DNA from: a bacterium
GTDB lineage: Bacteria > Patescibacteriota > Minisyncoccia > Phycocordibacterales > UBA2100
DNA: 43,368 nucleotides
Direction of reading: 5' to 3'
Assembly (NCBI GenBank): GCA_030648265.1
Contig: JAUSHX010000004.1
Location: forward strand, 1 to 43,368
This document shows positions 23,718-30,498 of this stretch, in pieces. A model generated the notes under the pieces. That model searched no databases. It was not told the DNA's origin and saw nothing but the letters and a program-made list of their open reading frames with translations. Positions within the stretch are counted from its first letter, which is position 1; the number at the start of each line of letters is the position of its first letter. Made by a program: the position numbers and the translations under genes.

Positions 23718-24779
23718 ATGGATATTTCCAAAAGAGAGCAAAAGGTTATCTACATCTTGCTAGAGCATCGCTCTCTCCAATCTTCCGAAATTCATAAAAT
23801 GCTTCTGGAACGGAAAGAGGATGTCTCGCTCGTGACCGTCAAGCGCGCGCTTGCCAGTATGACAGCGCAGGGTATTCTCACCGCAAGCGGAGCGGGCCGT
23901 TCTTCCTCGTACACAATCAGCGCTCTTGGCAGGCTCTACGCGGATATCGACGCGCAGGCATATTGCGCCATCGAACCCGACCGTCGTTACGGACAGAGGC
24001 GATACGACCAGAATTTGTTTGCGGCGATACCCGCTACAATTCTTTCAGAAGAGGAATTGCGGAAATTGAAGCATGCGACGGCCGAATATATCCGACGCAC
24101 AACCAACCTGCCTCCCGCCATAGAAAAGCGCGAGCTCGAGAGGATGGTAATTGAACTTTCTTGGAAGTCTTCGAAAATCGAGGGTAATACCTACACGCTT
24201 CTTGACACGGAAAAACTCATTCTTGAAAACAAAGAGGCTCCGGGACACACTCGCGACGAAGCTCGAATGATTCTCAATCACAAGGATGCCTTCAACTTCG
24301 TGCTGGAACATGCCGCTTCTTTCAAGTCGCTTTCACGCGCATATATAGAGAAGTTGCACGCCATCATCATAAAAGACCTCAATGTTGGGACGGGACTTCG
24401 CAAGAGAGTGGTAGGAATCACCGGCTCCATCTATCAGCCGCTTGACAACCAGCATCAAATCCGCGAAGGATTGGAGGAGCTTATCGCCGCCGCCCTGCGT
24501 TTGAAAACGCCGTATGAAAAAGCGCTTATCGCGCTCCTCGGCATTAGTTACCTGCAACCATTCGAGGACGGCAACAAACGGACGGCGCGCCTTCTCGCCA
24601 ACGCCATCCTTCTTGCGCACGCGTGTTCCCCTCTTTCGTATCGAAGCGTTGAAGAGGGAGAGTATCGCGCGGCAACGCTCGTGTTCTACGAGTTGCACTC
24701 CATTGTGCCGTTCAAAGCGATATTTATTGAACAGTATGTTTTCGCCGCAGGAAACTATGCTGTCAAAAGCGGGAGGTAA
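23718..24779 (+). CDS. Winged-helix Fic-family protein with catalytic His replaced by Gln
   Basis: 353 residues. Residues 1-75 form a winged helix. 100-170 is the Fic N-terminal region with the inhibitory motif SSKIEGN (151-157). The Fic core motif reads LQPFEDGNKRTAR (279-291); everything matches HxFx(D/E)GNxRxxR except that Gln280 (codon CAA at 24555) replaces the catalytic His. Normal Fic enzymes AMPylate target proteins; without the His, that activity should be lost or altered. The gene has its own regulated promoter, sits between imperfect direct repeats and is unrelated to the glycan genes, all signs of acquisition. Confidence 0.88.
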   Translation: MDISKREQKVIYILLEHRSLQSSEIHKMLLERKEDVSLVTVKRALASMTAQGILTASGAGRSSSYTISALGRLYADIDAQAYCAIEPDRRYGQRRYDQNLFAAIPATILSEEELRKLKHATAEYIRRTTNLPPAIEKRELERMVIELSWKSSKIEGNTYTLLDTEKLILENKEAPGHTRDEARMILNHKDAFNFVLEHAASFKSLSRAYIEKLHAIIIKDLNVGTGLRKRVVGITGSIYQPLDNQHQIREGLEELIAAALRLKTPYEKALIALLGISYLQPFEDGNKRTARLLANAILLAHACSPLSYRSVEEGEYRAATLVFYELHSIVPFKAIFIEQYVFAAGNYAVKSGR

Positions 24780-24812
24780 ATTGCGGAGTGCCTGACACCG
24801 ATTCCGAGATTC

Positions 24813-24848
24813 CGAAACCATCCCATGGGGCATTTATAACATAAAAAG
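24813..24848 (-). repeat. Promoter-and-start repeat, copy 2 (truncated)
   Basis: On the minus strand: CCTTTTTATG, TGT-TATAAA, 6 nt, ATGGGATGGTTTC, after which similarity to copy 1 (23596-23634) stops. It contains a promoter and four codons of the EamA-like gene but no gene. It follows directly after the terminator hairpin at 24850-24877. Confidence 0.65.
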
Positions 24849-24877
24849 GTTGAGCCTCCCGCACGCGGGAGGCTCAA
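24845..24877 (-). terminator. Intrinsic terminator of the hypothetical gene at 24987-25325
   Basis: On the minus strand, TTGAGCCTCCCGC and its complement form a GC-rich stem of 11-13 bp with a very short loop, followed by CCTTTTTAT. It closes the minus-strand unit upstream. A TGA at 24874-24876 in another frame lies in the stem (see the frameshift note). Confidence 0.75.
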
Positions 24878-24986
24878 AGGTAAAGATCATTGCCGTCACG
24901 GGTCGTCTCAATGTCAGGCGGCAGACAATCTGTGGCTCCGTGAATGTTGATGCTGCAGTCGGCAAGATAGACAGAGCCGCCCTGCT

Positions 24987-25325
24987 TCAGTGCGTGTCGG
25001 GACTTCCTTGTTCCAAATGGATAGCATCCTGATAGGCGTCGGTCCAGTCGTCAACGTGAAATAAACTAGAAGTCGGAACTTGCTCAGCGGGAGTATTGGG
25101 CACTGGAGCAACTCTTGCTGTATCGTTTTCCAAAAGTTCAACCAGCTTCATGCCCACGTGAGGATGCGGTCCTTCGACCGTGACTACAATATCACCCACT
25201 GCAATCGGCCTTTTATGCTCAAGTGTTCGCAATACATTTGCGATGATTTCCTGGCGTTTTGACCGAGTTGCTTCATCAGTCTTAATTTTCGACGTATCAA
25301 TAATAGACGGGACACGCTCTTTCAT
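24987..25325 (-). CDS. Hypothetical protein, possibly frameshifted near its 3' end
   Basis: 112 residues, acidic C-terminal half, no family recognised. The N-terminus has KTDEATRSKRQEIIANVLRTL (probable helix), the middle PIAVGDIVVTVEG. After the TGA at 24987 a shifted frame stays open, reading ALKQGGSVYLADCSINIHGA and on to a TGA at 24874-24876, right in the terminator stem. One indel near 24990-25010 would give a protein about 37 residues longer ending at its terminator. That could be a sequencing error, recent decay or coincidence. The 24878-24986 stretch holds only this tail. Confidence 0.5.
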   Translation of the reverse strand: MKERVPSIIDTSKIKTDEATRSKRQEIIANVLRTLEHKRPIAVGDIVVTVEGPHPHVGMKLVELLENDTARVAPVPNTPAEQVPTSSLFHVDDWTDAYQDAIHLEQGSPDTH

Positions 25326-25373
25326 TATCTCTTGATGGTATTACGCAAAAGAAATAACACAAGGTCACTGTTA

Positions 25374-25505
25374 CTATTTCACCCGCAACGCAGGCACAGT
25401 ATAAGTTGACCCAAGCGAATGCAAATAATAATCGGCAAATGCGCGGTGGGGGTGGTTGGGTGCCATATCTTTTGGACCGAGAAAATGGAGATAGTCATGA
25501 TACTC
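25374..25505 (-). pseudogene. Remnant of a second Nudix-like gene (C-terminal 43 codons)
   Basis: The minus strand encodes HFLGPKDMAPNHPHRAFADY and a short tail before TAG at 25374. It is clearly related to LALGPKDMVQNHPHRAFADQ at the C-terminus of the intact Nudix-like gene at 26295-26864. An in-frame TGA (25506-25508) lies just upstream and the rest of the domain is missing. A paralog was probably lost, or a partial duplication occurred. The 25326-25519 gap holds nothing else. Confidence 0.65.
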
Positions 25506-25519
25506 TCACGGCTAACTCT

Positions 25520-25909
25520 TCATCGAATCTGATTAACTAGCGCCCTAAGCACGGGGGCGTATTCTATTGTTACTTTCCGCAAAAGTTCTACAGCATACCC
25601 TTCGCTGTAATCGTGAACCATTCTATTTCTGTCGTCTATGACTGCAAGCAACGTTGACGCCTCGTTCTCGCCAACTATATCCGCCGCGCGTGCCGACCGC
25701 ACGACATCTTTTGGGAGTGCCGGCGCCGCACCGCGCTCGCTCAAAATACGCTGCAAGACTTTGGGCATGAGCTCGGCTGTCAACTCAAAGCGAAGGAGCA
25801 CGGCATCGCGCTCCGCGTGTTCGGGCAGTTCCCCCAGTTTGAGAGCCTTCTCGAGCGAGGTGACCGTCTTTTCAAAACGCAATACAGTACGCTGCGCTAC
25901 GGTATCCAT
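25520..25909 (-). CDS. HepT-like HEPN toxin
   Basis: 129 residues, all-helical. The HEPN RNase motif R-x4-H-x-Y is present as RNRMVHDY (Arg94, His99, Tyr101). It pairs with the nucleotidyltransferase gene that overlaps it by 13 nt. In characterised MntA-HepT systems the HEPN protein cuts RNA and the partner blocks it by adding AMP to the motif tyrosine; Tyr101 is in place for this. Downstream of its antitoxin in a minus-strand operon. Confidence 0.85.
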   Translation of the reverse strand: MDTVAQRTVLRFEKTVTSLEKALKLGELPEHAERDAVLLRFELTAELMPKVLQRILSERGAAPALPKDVVRSARAADIVGENEASTLLAVIDDRNRMVHDYSEGYAVELLRKVTIEYAPVLRALVNQIR

Positions 25910-26187
25910 ACTATGGGTTCATTATGAAGGACATATTCTTGAAAATCTTTATCGGCCGCGTCAAAATCAACGACATCCACTTTGTAAGGGATATTTGAAT
26001 CGTAGAAAAGGTCGCGCAGTTCCGAAAGCCTTGTCCGCGACGATTTATTGCCTACTACGGCAAGGTCGATGTCTTTAAATTCTTCTTTCCGAACAGAAGA
26101 ACCAAACAGAAAATAACGGTTCGAGCCACGGGAATCAAATGTTGTGACAACTTTTTTAACCTCATCAATATAGCGGCGCTTCGTCAT
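25897..26187 (-). CDS. MntA-like nucleotidyltransferase antitoxin
   Basis: 96 residues. Minimal nucleotidyltransferase with GS at 29-30 and the metal-binding pair Asp39-x-Asp41 in FLFGSSVRKEEFKDIDLAVV. The spacing between GS and DxD is 8, shorter than the usual 10. It would AMPylate the HepT partner encoded downstream with a 13-nt overlap. An extended -10 box TGA-TATAGT ends exactly 6 nt before the ATG, so the transcript is probably leaderless. Confidence 0.85.
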   Translation of the reverse strand: MTKRRYIDEVKKVVTTFDSRGSNRYFLFGSSVRKEEFKDIDLAVVGNKSSRTRLSELRDLFYDSNIPYKVDVVDFDAADKDFQEYVLHNEPIVWIP

Positions 26188-26193
26188 ATGCGT

Positions 26194-26202
26194 ACTATAT
26201 CA
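26194..26202 (-). promoter_or_regulatory. Extended -10 box for the leaderless mntA-hepT operon
   Basis: Minus-strand TGA-TATAGT with 6 nt to the ATG at 26187. No clear -35 box. Confidence 0.5.
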
Positions 26203-26294
26203 TGAGCATGAAAGGTATTAAACCTCGGCGCAAACTCTTAGCTATTTTCCAGACCACATATTGACACGAAATATGCCCATCAGCAACCCCGATA

Positions 26295-26864
26295 CTACAA
26301 TGGAGAAACAGGGTCACCTGACTCAAGTTGTTTTAAGTATTGGTCGGCAAATGCCCGATGCGGGTGATTTTGGACCATATCTTTTGGCCCGAGGGCGAGC
26401 ATCTCTTCTCGCGTGAAAAGTCTTCGATTTTCTTGAAGCGTAATTGCGCTAAGCGGACGGCAAGCGACGAACACGGAGAGAAGGTGACTGCCAATGGGAG
26501 ATTCTTCGGACGTCCATTTGTGGATTCCGAGCACTCCTTGGTATTCAACATCCACACCAAGTTCATTTTGTGCGATACGGGAGCATGACTCTTTGATACT
26601 CTCGGGAAACTTTTCAAAACCTCCCGCGATGTGAAAGTTCCCGCGATGTTCCGGAACCCCTTCACCCGCATATCGCGAGAGGAGAATTCGGGGCGTGCCA
26701 ACACCATCTTTGTCGGCGATGACAATCTCCGCCGCCCAGCGCGAGAATGTGCGCTGCACCTCCTGCCACGCTTGGAGCGATGGCACCCAATACTCGTTCT
26801 GTTGAATCTTTTTCAGGAGGCGCACAAATTCTTGCTCCTCGGCTGAAGTGAACTCTTCTTTCAT
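26295..26864 (-). CDS. Nudix-like protein with a degenerate Nudix box
   Basis: 189 residues. A Nudix-type fold is suggested by AAEIVIADKDG, then GGFEKFPESIKESCSRIAQN and ELGVDV at 81-106. Against G-x5-E-x7-R-E-U-x-E-E-x-G-U, Gly82, Glu88, Arg96, Glu101 and Gly103 match, but the first catalytic Glu of REUxEE is Ile97 and the next is Asn100. Metal-dependent pyrophosphate hydrolysis may therefore be weak or lost. A decayed relative of its C-terminus lies at 25374-25505. It overlaps the DUF6165-like gene upstream by 4 nt. Confidence 0.65.
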   Translation of the reverse strand: MKEEFTSAEEQEFVRLLKKIQQNEYWVPSLQAWQEVQRTFSRWAAEIVIADKDGVGTPRILLSRYAGEGVPEHRGNFHIAGGFEKFPESIKESCSRIAQNELGVDVEYQGVLGIHKWTSEESPIGSHLLSVFVACRPLSAITLQENRRLFTREEMLALGPKDMVQNHPHRAFADQYLKQLESGDPVSPL

Positions 26865-27652
26865 TGTGTATGATTTGCCTCCGTCTTTACCTCATAGAAA
26901 GGTGCATTGATAGCAAAGGCGACTTTATTTTTCGCCGGAATACGCTCCTGCATTTGAATATCGCGCAGTTCCAATGTCCGCCGCCCCATTTCCTCAAGTC
27001 CGAACTCGCCCTCTTTTCCTTGCCGTATCGCTGATTCCCGGTCCCACACGCGGCCGTTGGCGGTCTTCATATCGGCAATCCATTCTTGTTTGACATCAAT
27101 ACCATCTCTACGGAATGCGTCTACGACTTTGGAATAGAACGCGTACTCCCGCTCGAATGAAGCATAATTCTTATTTCCTTTCAGGCGTTCCAGTTTGAGC
27201 TCAGTGATGGAAAGACGGTCCACAGTCTCGTGGAGTGGCAATTTTAGGGACGTATCGGCATCAATTTTGTCGCCTGTGTCAAAGAAATCCGTCCCAAGTT
27301 CCTGAACCATCTTCTCCCGCTTTCCTACTCGCTCGTCGTTTGAGTCGCGCAGTTGGACGGCGAGCTTTCCCACCTCTTCATTCGTGAGCTTATCTTTCTT
27401 CGCGTTTCGGATTGCCTCCTCCACATCCCACAGCCGTCCGTTTGCCTCCTTCATAACCGCAATCCACTCGTCTTTGACAGGCACACCGTCTTTGCGGTAT
27501 CCGTCCAACACGCGCTTCCAAAAAGCTATTTCATTCGCGATAGATTGCCGGTTCTGCCCGTTTTCTGCCCGTTCATGCTTCAGTTCGATGATGGTGAATT
27601 TATCGATTGCATCTAGGAGAGGAACTTTAAGGCCATTGTTGATGTATCTCAT
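26861..27652 (-). CDS. Tandem DUF6165-like protein
   Basis: 263 residues made of two copies of one domain (about 8-110 and 130-240). Each copy starts with a short strand then D-K/R-hydrophobic-T/S-I-x-ELKxER (DKFTIIELKHER; DRLSITELKLER), continues to NGRLWDVEEAIR or NGRVWDRESAIR, and ends LRDSNDERV or LRDIQMQERI. This pattern matches DUF6165, usually a single-domain protein of unknown function found in polysaccharide loci. Duplication within one chain is unusual. ATG 27652 was chosen; an in-frame ATG at 27679 would add 9 residues. Confidence 0.6.
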   Translation of the reverse strand: MRYINNGLKVPLLDAIDKFTIIELKHERAENGQNRQSIANEIAFWKRVLDGYRKDGVPVKDEWIAVMKEANGRLWDVEEAIRNAKKDKLTNEEVGKLAVQLRDSNDERVGKREKMVQELGTDFFDTGDKIDADTSLKLPLHETVDRLSITELKLERLKGNKNYASFEREYAFYSKVVDAFRRDGIDVKQEWIADMKTANGRVWDRESAIRQGKEGEFGLEEMGRRTLELRDIQMQERIPAKNKVAFAINAPFYEVKTEANHTQ

Positions 27653-27700
27653 ATTCTGAAGAGGCAAGTGTACCATCATGAAGTGAGATTACAAGATTTT

Positions 27701-27709
27701 TGCTATCAT
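27701..27709 (+). promoter_or_regulatory. Extended -10 box for leaderless methyltransferase gene
   Basis: TGC-TATCAT with 6 nt to the ATG at 27716, predicting a transcript that starts on the start codon and ruling out the upstream in-frame ATG at 27668. Confidence 0.5.
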
Positions 27710-27715
27710 GGCACG

Positions 27716-28690
27716 ATGGGAGAAACAACAGAATCGCTCGATCTCTGCACATTTATAAAGAATGAATTGGGGCCGCGTGGACTTCCCACTTTTGCCGTTA
27801 CTGCGCGCAAAGAGCAGATTGCGTGGCGCACAACCGGATGGAGAGCATGGCGTGCGGGCGAGATACGCTTTCATGATTTTTTAAGAAATCTGTTGCCGGG
27901 CCGGTTCAAATCCGCCGCGCTCCAGCGCAAACTCCAGACATTTCTTCATGGGGAAGTGGAGGAGGTTTTCCGGCGTGCCGGTCTCTATCGCGGAACGGCC
28001 ACGCTTTTCGGAGAACCGTTTTCCGCTACGAGTCCACGAGGATTCAAAAACTGGCTTCTTGCCATCAAGTTGATAAACGAAGTTATTCTTAGAGACGAAT
28101 ATCAGGCGCGGTTGCATATTGCAGATGGTGCCGTTGTGATTGATGCGGGCGCGAACATCGGCACATTTGCCGTCCTGTCTGCGACACTCGCTCCACGCGG
28201 GCGAATATATGCATTTGAACCGGCGCACACAACATTCCAAACTCTGGAAAGAAATCTGAAGCCCTATCCGAATGCTGCCGCGGTGCACAGCGCGCTCGGA
28301 AACCGTATCGGAAGCGCGGAACTTCTCGTTAATGAATCTTTTGACGCAGGGAACTCGCTTACCGAGTCCGGCGTACCGGCTGAACTTATCGGGAGCTATT
28401 TTCACGACAAAGAGACCGTTCCAATCACGACCATCGATGCTTTTGTCCGCGAGCACAACCTGCCGCGCGTTGATTTCATAAAAATGGATACGGAAGGATT
28501 TGAAAAACAAATTTTGGAAGGCGCCAAGGAAACCATTCATACACACCGCCCGGCAATGTCATTATCCGCTTACCACAAGCCGGGAGATCCCGAACGCCTC
28601 AAGGCGATAATCGCCGGTTACTGCCCGGAGTATCGGTTCGTGCTCAAGAATAGCCCCGAACTGGACCTCATTTGTACTGTCGCCCGGTAA
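27716..28690 (+). CDS. FkbM-family methyltransferase
   Basis: 324 residues. The SAM site reads VVIDAGANIGTFAVLSA, followed by GRIYAFEPAHTTFQTLERNL and the family landmark VDFIKMDTEGFEKQILEGA. FkbM enzymes methylate hydroxyls of sugars or polyketides and are common in glycan loci. The N-terminal 120 residues are not part of the core fold. It is convergent with the heptose-kinase-like gene. Start chosen from the -10 box. Confidence 0.88.
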   Translation: MGETTESLDLCTFIKNELGPRGLPTFAVTARKEQIAWRTTGWRAWRAGEIRFHDFLRNLLPGRFKSAALQRKLQTFLHGEVEEVFRRAGLYRGTATLFGEPFSATSPRGFKNWLLAIKLINEVILRDEYQARLHIADGAVVIDAGANIGTFAVLSATLAPRGRIYAFEPAHTTFQTLERNLKPYPNAAAVHSALGNRIGSAELLVNESFDAGNSLTESGVPAELIGSYFHDKETVPITTIDAFVREHNLPRVDFIKMDTEGFEKQILEGAKETIHTHRPAMSLSAYHKPGDPERLKAIIAGYCPEYRFVLKNSPELDLICTVAR

Positions 28691-28702
28691 AAGCCCGACC
28701 GG

Positions 28703-29470
28703 TCAGTTTTGTTTGGCCGAATTCGCGGACGCTTTTGGCCGCGTGATGACTGATACGCCTTTTTTCTTTACAACCTGCGATGCGCACAAGTTGGCGAAAA
28801 CAATCGCCTCTTCGATATTTTGTGTTTCGGCATAGCGCACGAGCAGAGCCGCGAAGAAACTGTCACCCGCTCCCGCAACGTCTTTCACCTCAACGAGACT
28901 TACCGGATATGTTTTGCCGCGAAACGATACGCCCCCGCCGCCGCGCGTACAGATGATTTTTCGCCCTATATCGCGCGGAATGGGCAGAGAGTGCTCGTAT
29001 TCAAATTTGTTGATTTTGATGTACTTAGCGCCTTCCAGAAATCGGCCGACCGGTTTTTTCGTATCTACGAAGACGCACGGATGGTGTTCGCAGACATACC
29101 TGATGTCTTCCTTGGTCAAGAATCCTTTGTTGTAATCAGAGACACCGATTATGTCGTATTTCTTGAGCGGGATTTTTCTCACGTCGGCGCGAGGCATGCG
29201 GTTCTCGGTATCCACGCGGAAAAACGCCTGCGGCGTTTTCTCGTGCATGAAGCGGGTCTTGGTAATTGCGCGCCAATTGTTATTCGTCACAATGTCGCAC
29301 AGTTTGTGAAGTGCCTTCACGTTGCGTTCTACATTTCTTGCCATGCCCGGGTTTTGTGTCTTCTTCCTGACCTTCAAAACGGGCACCGGAATATCAGGCG
29401 CCAGCCGCTGCGTATCGCAGTATATGAAAATATCCCGACAACTTTCTCCAATGATAAGTATTTTTTTCAT
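28703..29470 (-). CDS. PfkB-family kinase, HldA/RfaE1-like (D-glycero-D-manno-heptose 7-phosphate kinase)
   Basis: 255 residues. KKILIIGESCRDIFIYCDTQ, RLAPDIPVPVLKV and NPGMARNVERNV match the N-terminal kinase half of HldE (RISPEAPVPVVKV, GGAANV). The ATP/anion-hole signature DVAGAGDSFFAALL is present near the end. The chain is shorter than usual (about 310): roughly 45 residues of the lid region after NVKAL are missing. It would phosphorylate heptose 7-phosphate at C1; HldC-, GmhA-, GmhB- and HldD-like genes at 34947-38229 cover the other steps. It overlaps E1 beta by 4 nt and is last in its operon. Confidence 0.72.
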   Translation of the reverse strand: MKKILIIGESCRDIFIYCDTQRLAPDIPVPVLKVRKKTQNPGMARNVERNVKALHKLCDIVTNNNWRAITKTRFMHEKTPQAFFRVDTENRMPRADVRKIPLKKYDIIGVSDYNKGFLTKEDIRYVCEHHPCVFVDTKKPVGRFLEGAKYIKINKFEYEHSLPIPRDIGRKIICTRGGGGVSFRGKTYPVSLVEVKDVAGAGDSFFAALLVRYAETQNIEEAIVFANLCASQVVKKKGVSVITRPKASANSAKQN

Positions 29471-30498
29471 ACTGGGTGTGTGTAACTCGGCGCAAGATGC
29501 AATTCTTCGAACGAGAGCTTGCGCTTGATAGCGGGTTTGCCGAGCATGCGCAGTATTGTGCCGGCGATATCGGCTTTGGTGGGATACCAAAATTCTGTCA
29601 GCGCCGTCGAGGTGGGGCAGGGAACATCGGGAGCGGCGAGCGAAACGGGTTTTTGCTTGAGAGCCAGTTCTTTCATTACGCCAGCTATCACTTCGGACCC
29701 AACTCCGAATGCCTCGCTGGTAGTGTCAATACACAATAATCGCCCCGTCTTCATAACAGATTTTTTAATTGTTTCATGGTCTATAGGATTGATGCTGACT
29801 ATATCAATCAATTCAATACTCGCATCCTTCCCGACAAGATCGCACGCTTCCAGCGCCGCGACAAGCCCGTCACCATACGCGACTACCGTTATATCCCTTC
29901 CTTTCCGCACGACTTTTGCCTTGGAGAGCGGCTCCTCAAACATTTCTGCCGGCACGTCCTGTTTTGTCTGATACAGCCACCGCGGTTCAAGAATAATAAC
30001 CGGGTTAGGTTCCCGCACCGCAGAAATAAGAAGCCCTTTCGCCATTCGCGGCGTTGACGGGATAACCACTTTCAAACCCCGGACTGCGCCAAACATGGAA
30101 TAAAGAGCTTGCGAATGTTGCGGGCCGTTTCCCCACTGTCTTCCCACAACGATGCGGATGGTAATCGGCACAGAATTTCCGCCGCCGAACATGTAATTCC
30201 ACTTCGCAGCTTGGGTAAACATCTGGTCCGCCGCGAGGAAGCTGAATTCCACGCGGTCGTGATGGACTATCGGGTGCAGCCCCGAAATCGCTGAACCAAC
30301 GGCAAGTCCCGTCAGGGCCGCTTCGGAGGTCGGAGTGTCAAGCACTCGTCCAGGATACTTGCTATGTAACCCCGTGGTCGTACCGCCCGCGCCTTGAGGG
30401 ACGCCCAAGCCCAGAACGAAGACCCGCTTATCGTCCGCGAGCAACTGGTCGGTCGCTTCTTTTATCGCTTCTGCGTATTTGATAATTCGTTCAGACAT
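29467..30498 (-). CDS. TPP-dependent dehydrogenase E1 beta-subunit-like
   Basis: 343 residues. A transketolase-like pyrimidine domain is followed by a C-terminal domain (KGRDITVVAYGDGLVAALEA). GLAVGSAISGLHPIVHHDR and EPRWLYQT are typical of E1 beta or transketolase C-terminal subunits. It overlaps E1 alpha by 8 nt. No E2 lipoyl acyltransferase or E3 is present, so a role in a standard 2-oxoacid dehydrogenase is doubtful. Its place between an alcohol dehydrogenase and a heptose-kinase-like gene suggests a part in making an unusual sugar precursor. Confidence 0.83.
   Translation of the reverse strand: MSERIIKYAEAIKEATDQLLADDKRVFVLGLGVPQGAGGTTTGLHSKYPGRVLDTPTSEAALTGLAVGSAISGLHPIVHHDRVEFSFLAADQMFTQAAKWNYMFGGGNSVPITIRIVVGRQWGNGPQHSQALYSMFGAVRGLKVVIPSTPRMAKGLLISAVREPNPVIILEPRWLYQTKQDVPAEMFEEPLSKAKVVRKGRDITVVAYGDGLVAALEACDLVGKDASIELIDIVSINPIDHETIKKSVMKTGRLLCIDTTSEAFGVGSEVIAGVMKELALKQKPVSLAAPDVPCPTSTALTEFWYPTKADIAGTILRMLGKPAIKRKLSFEELHLAPSYTHPV

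Noticed and set aside
24788-24800. GTGCCTGACACC sequence as a REP/RAYT repeat
   Set aside because: Only one short copy is present in the window, without a larger palindrome or transposase.
28820-29485. 221-codon plus-strand frame
   Set aside because: Antisense to the HldA-like kinase, whose family motifs are clear; the plus-strand product has a composition typical of shadow frames.
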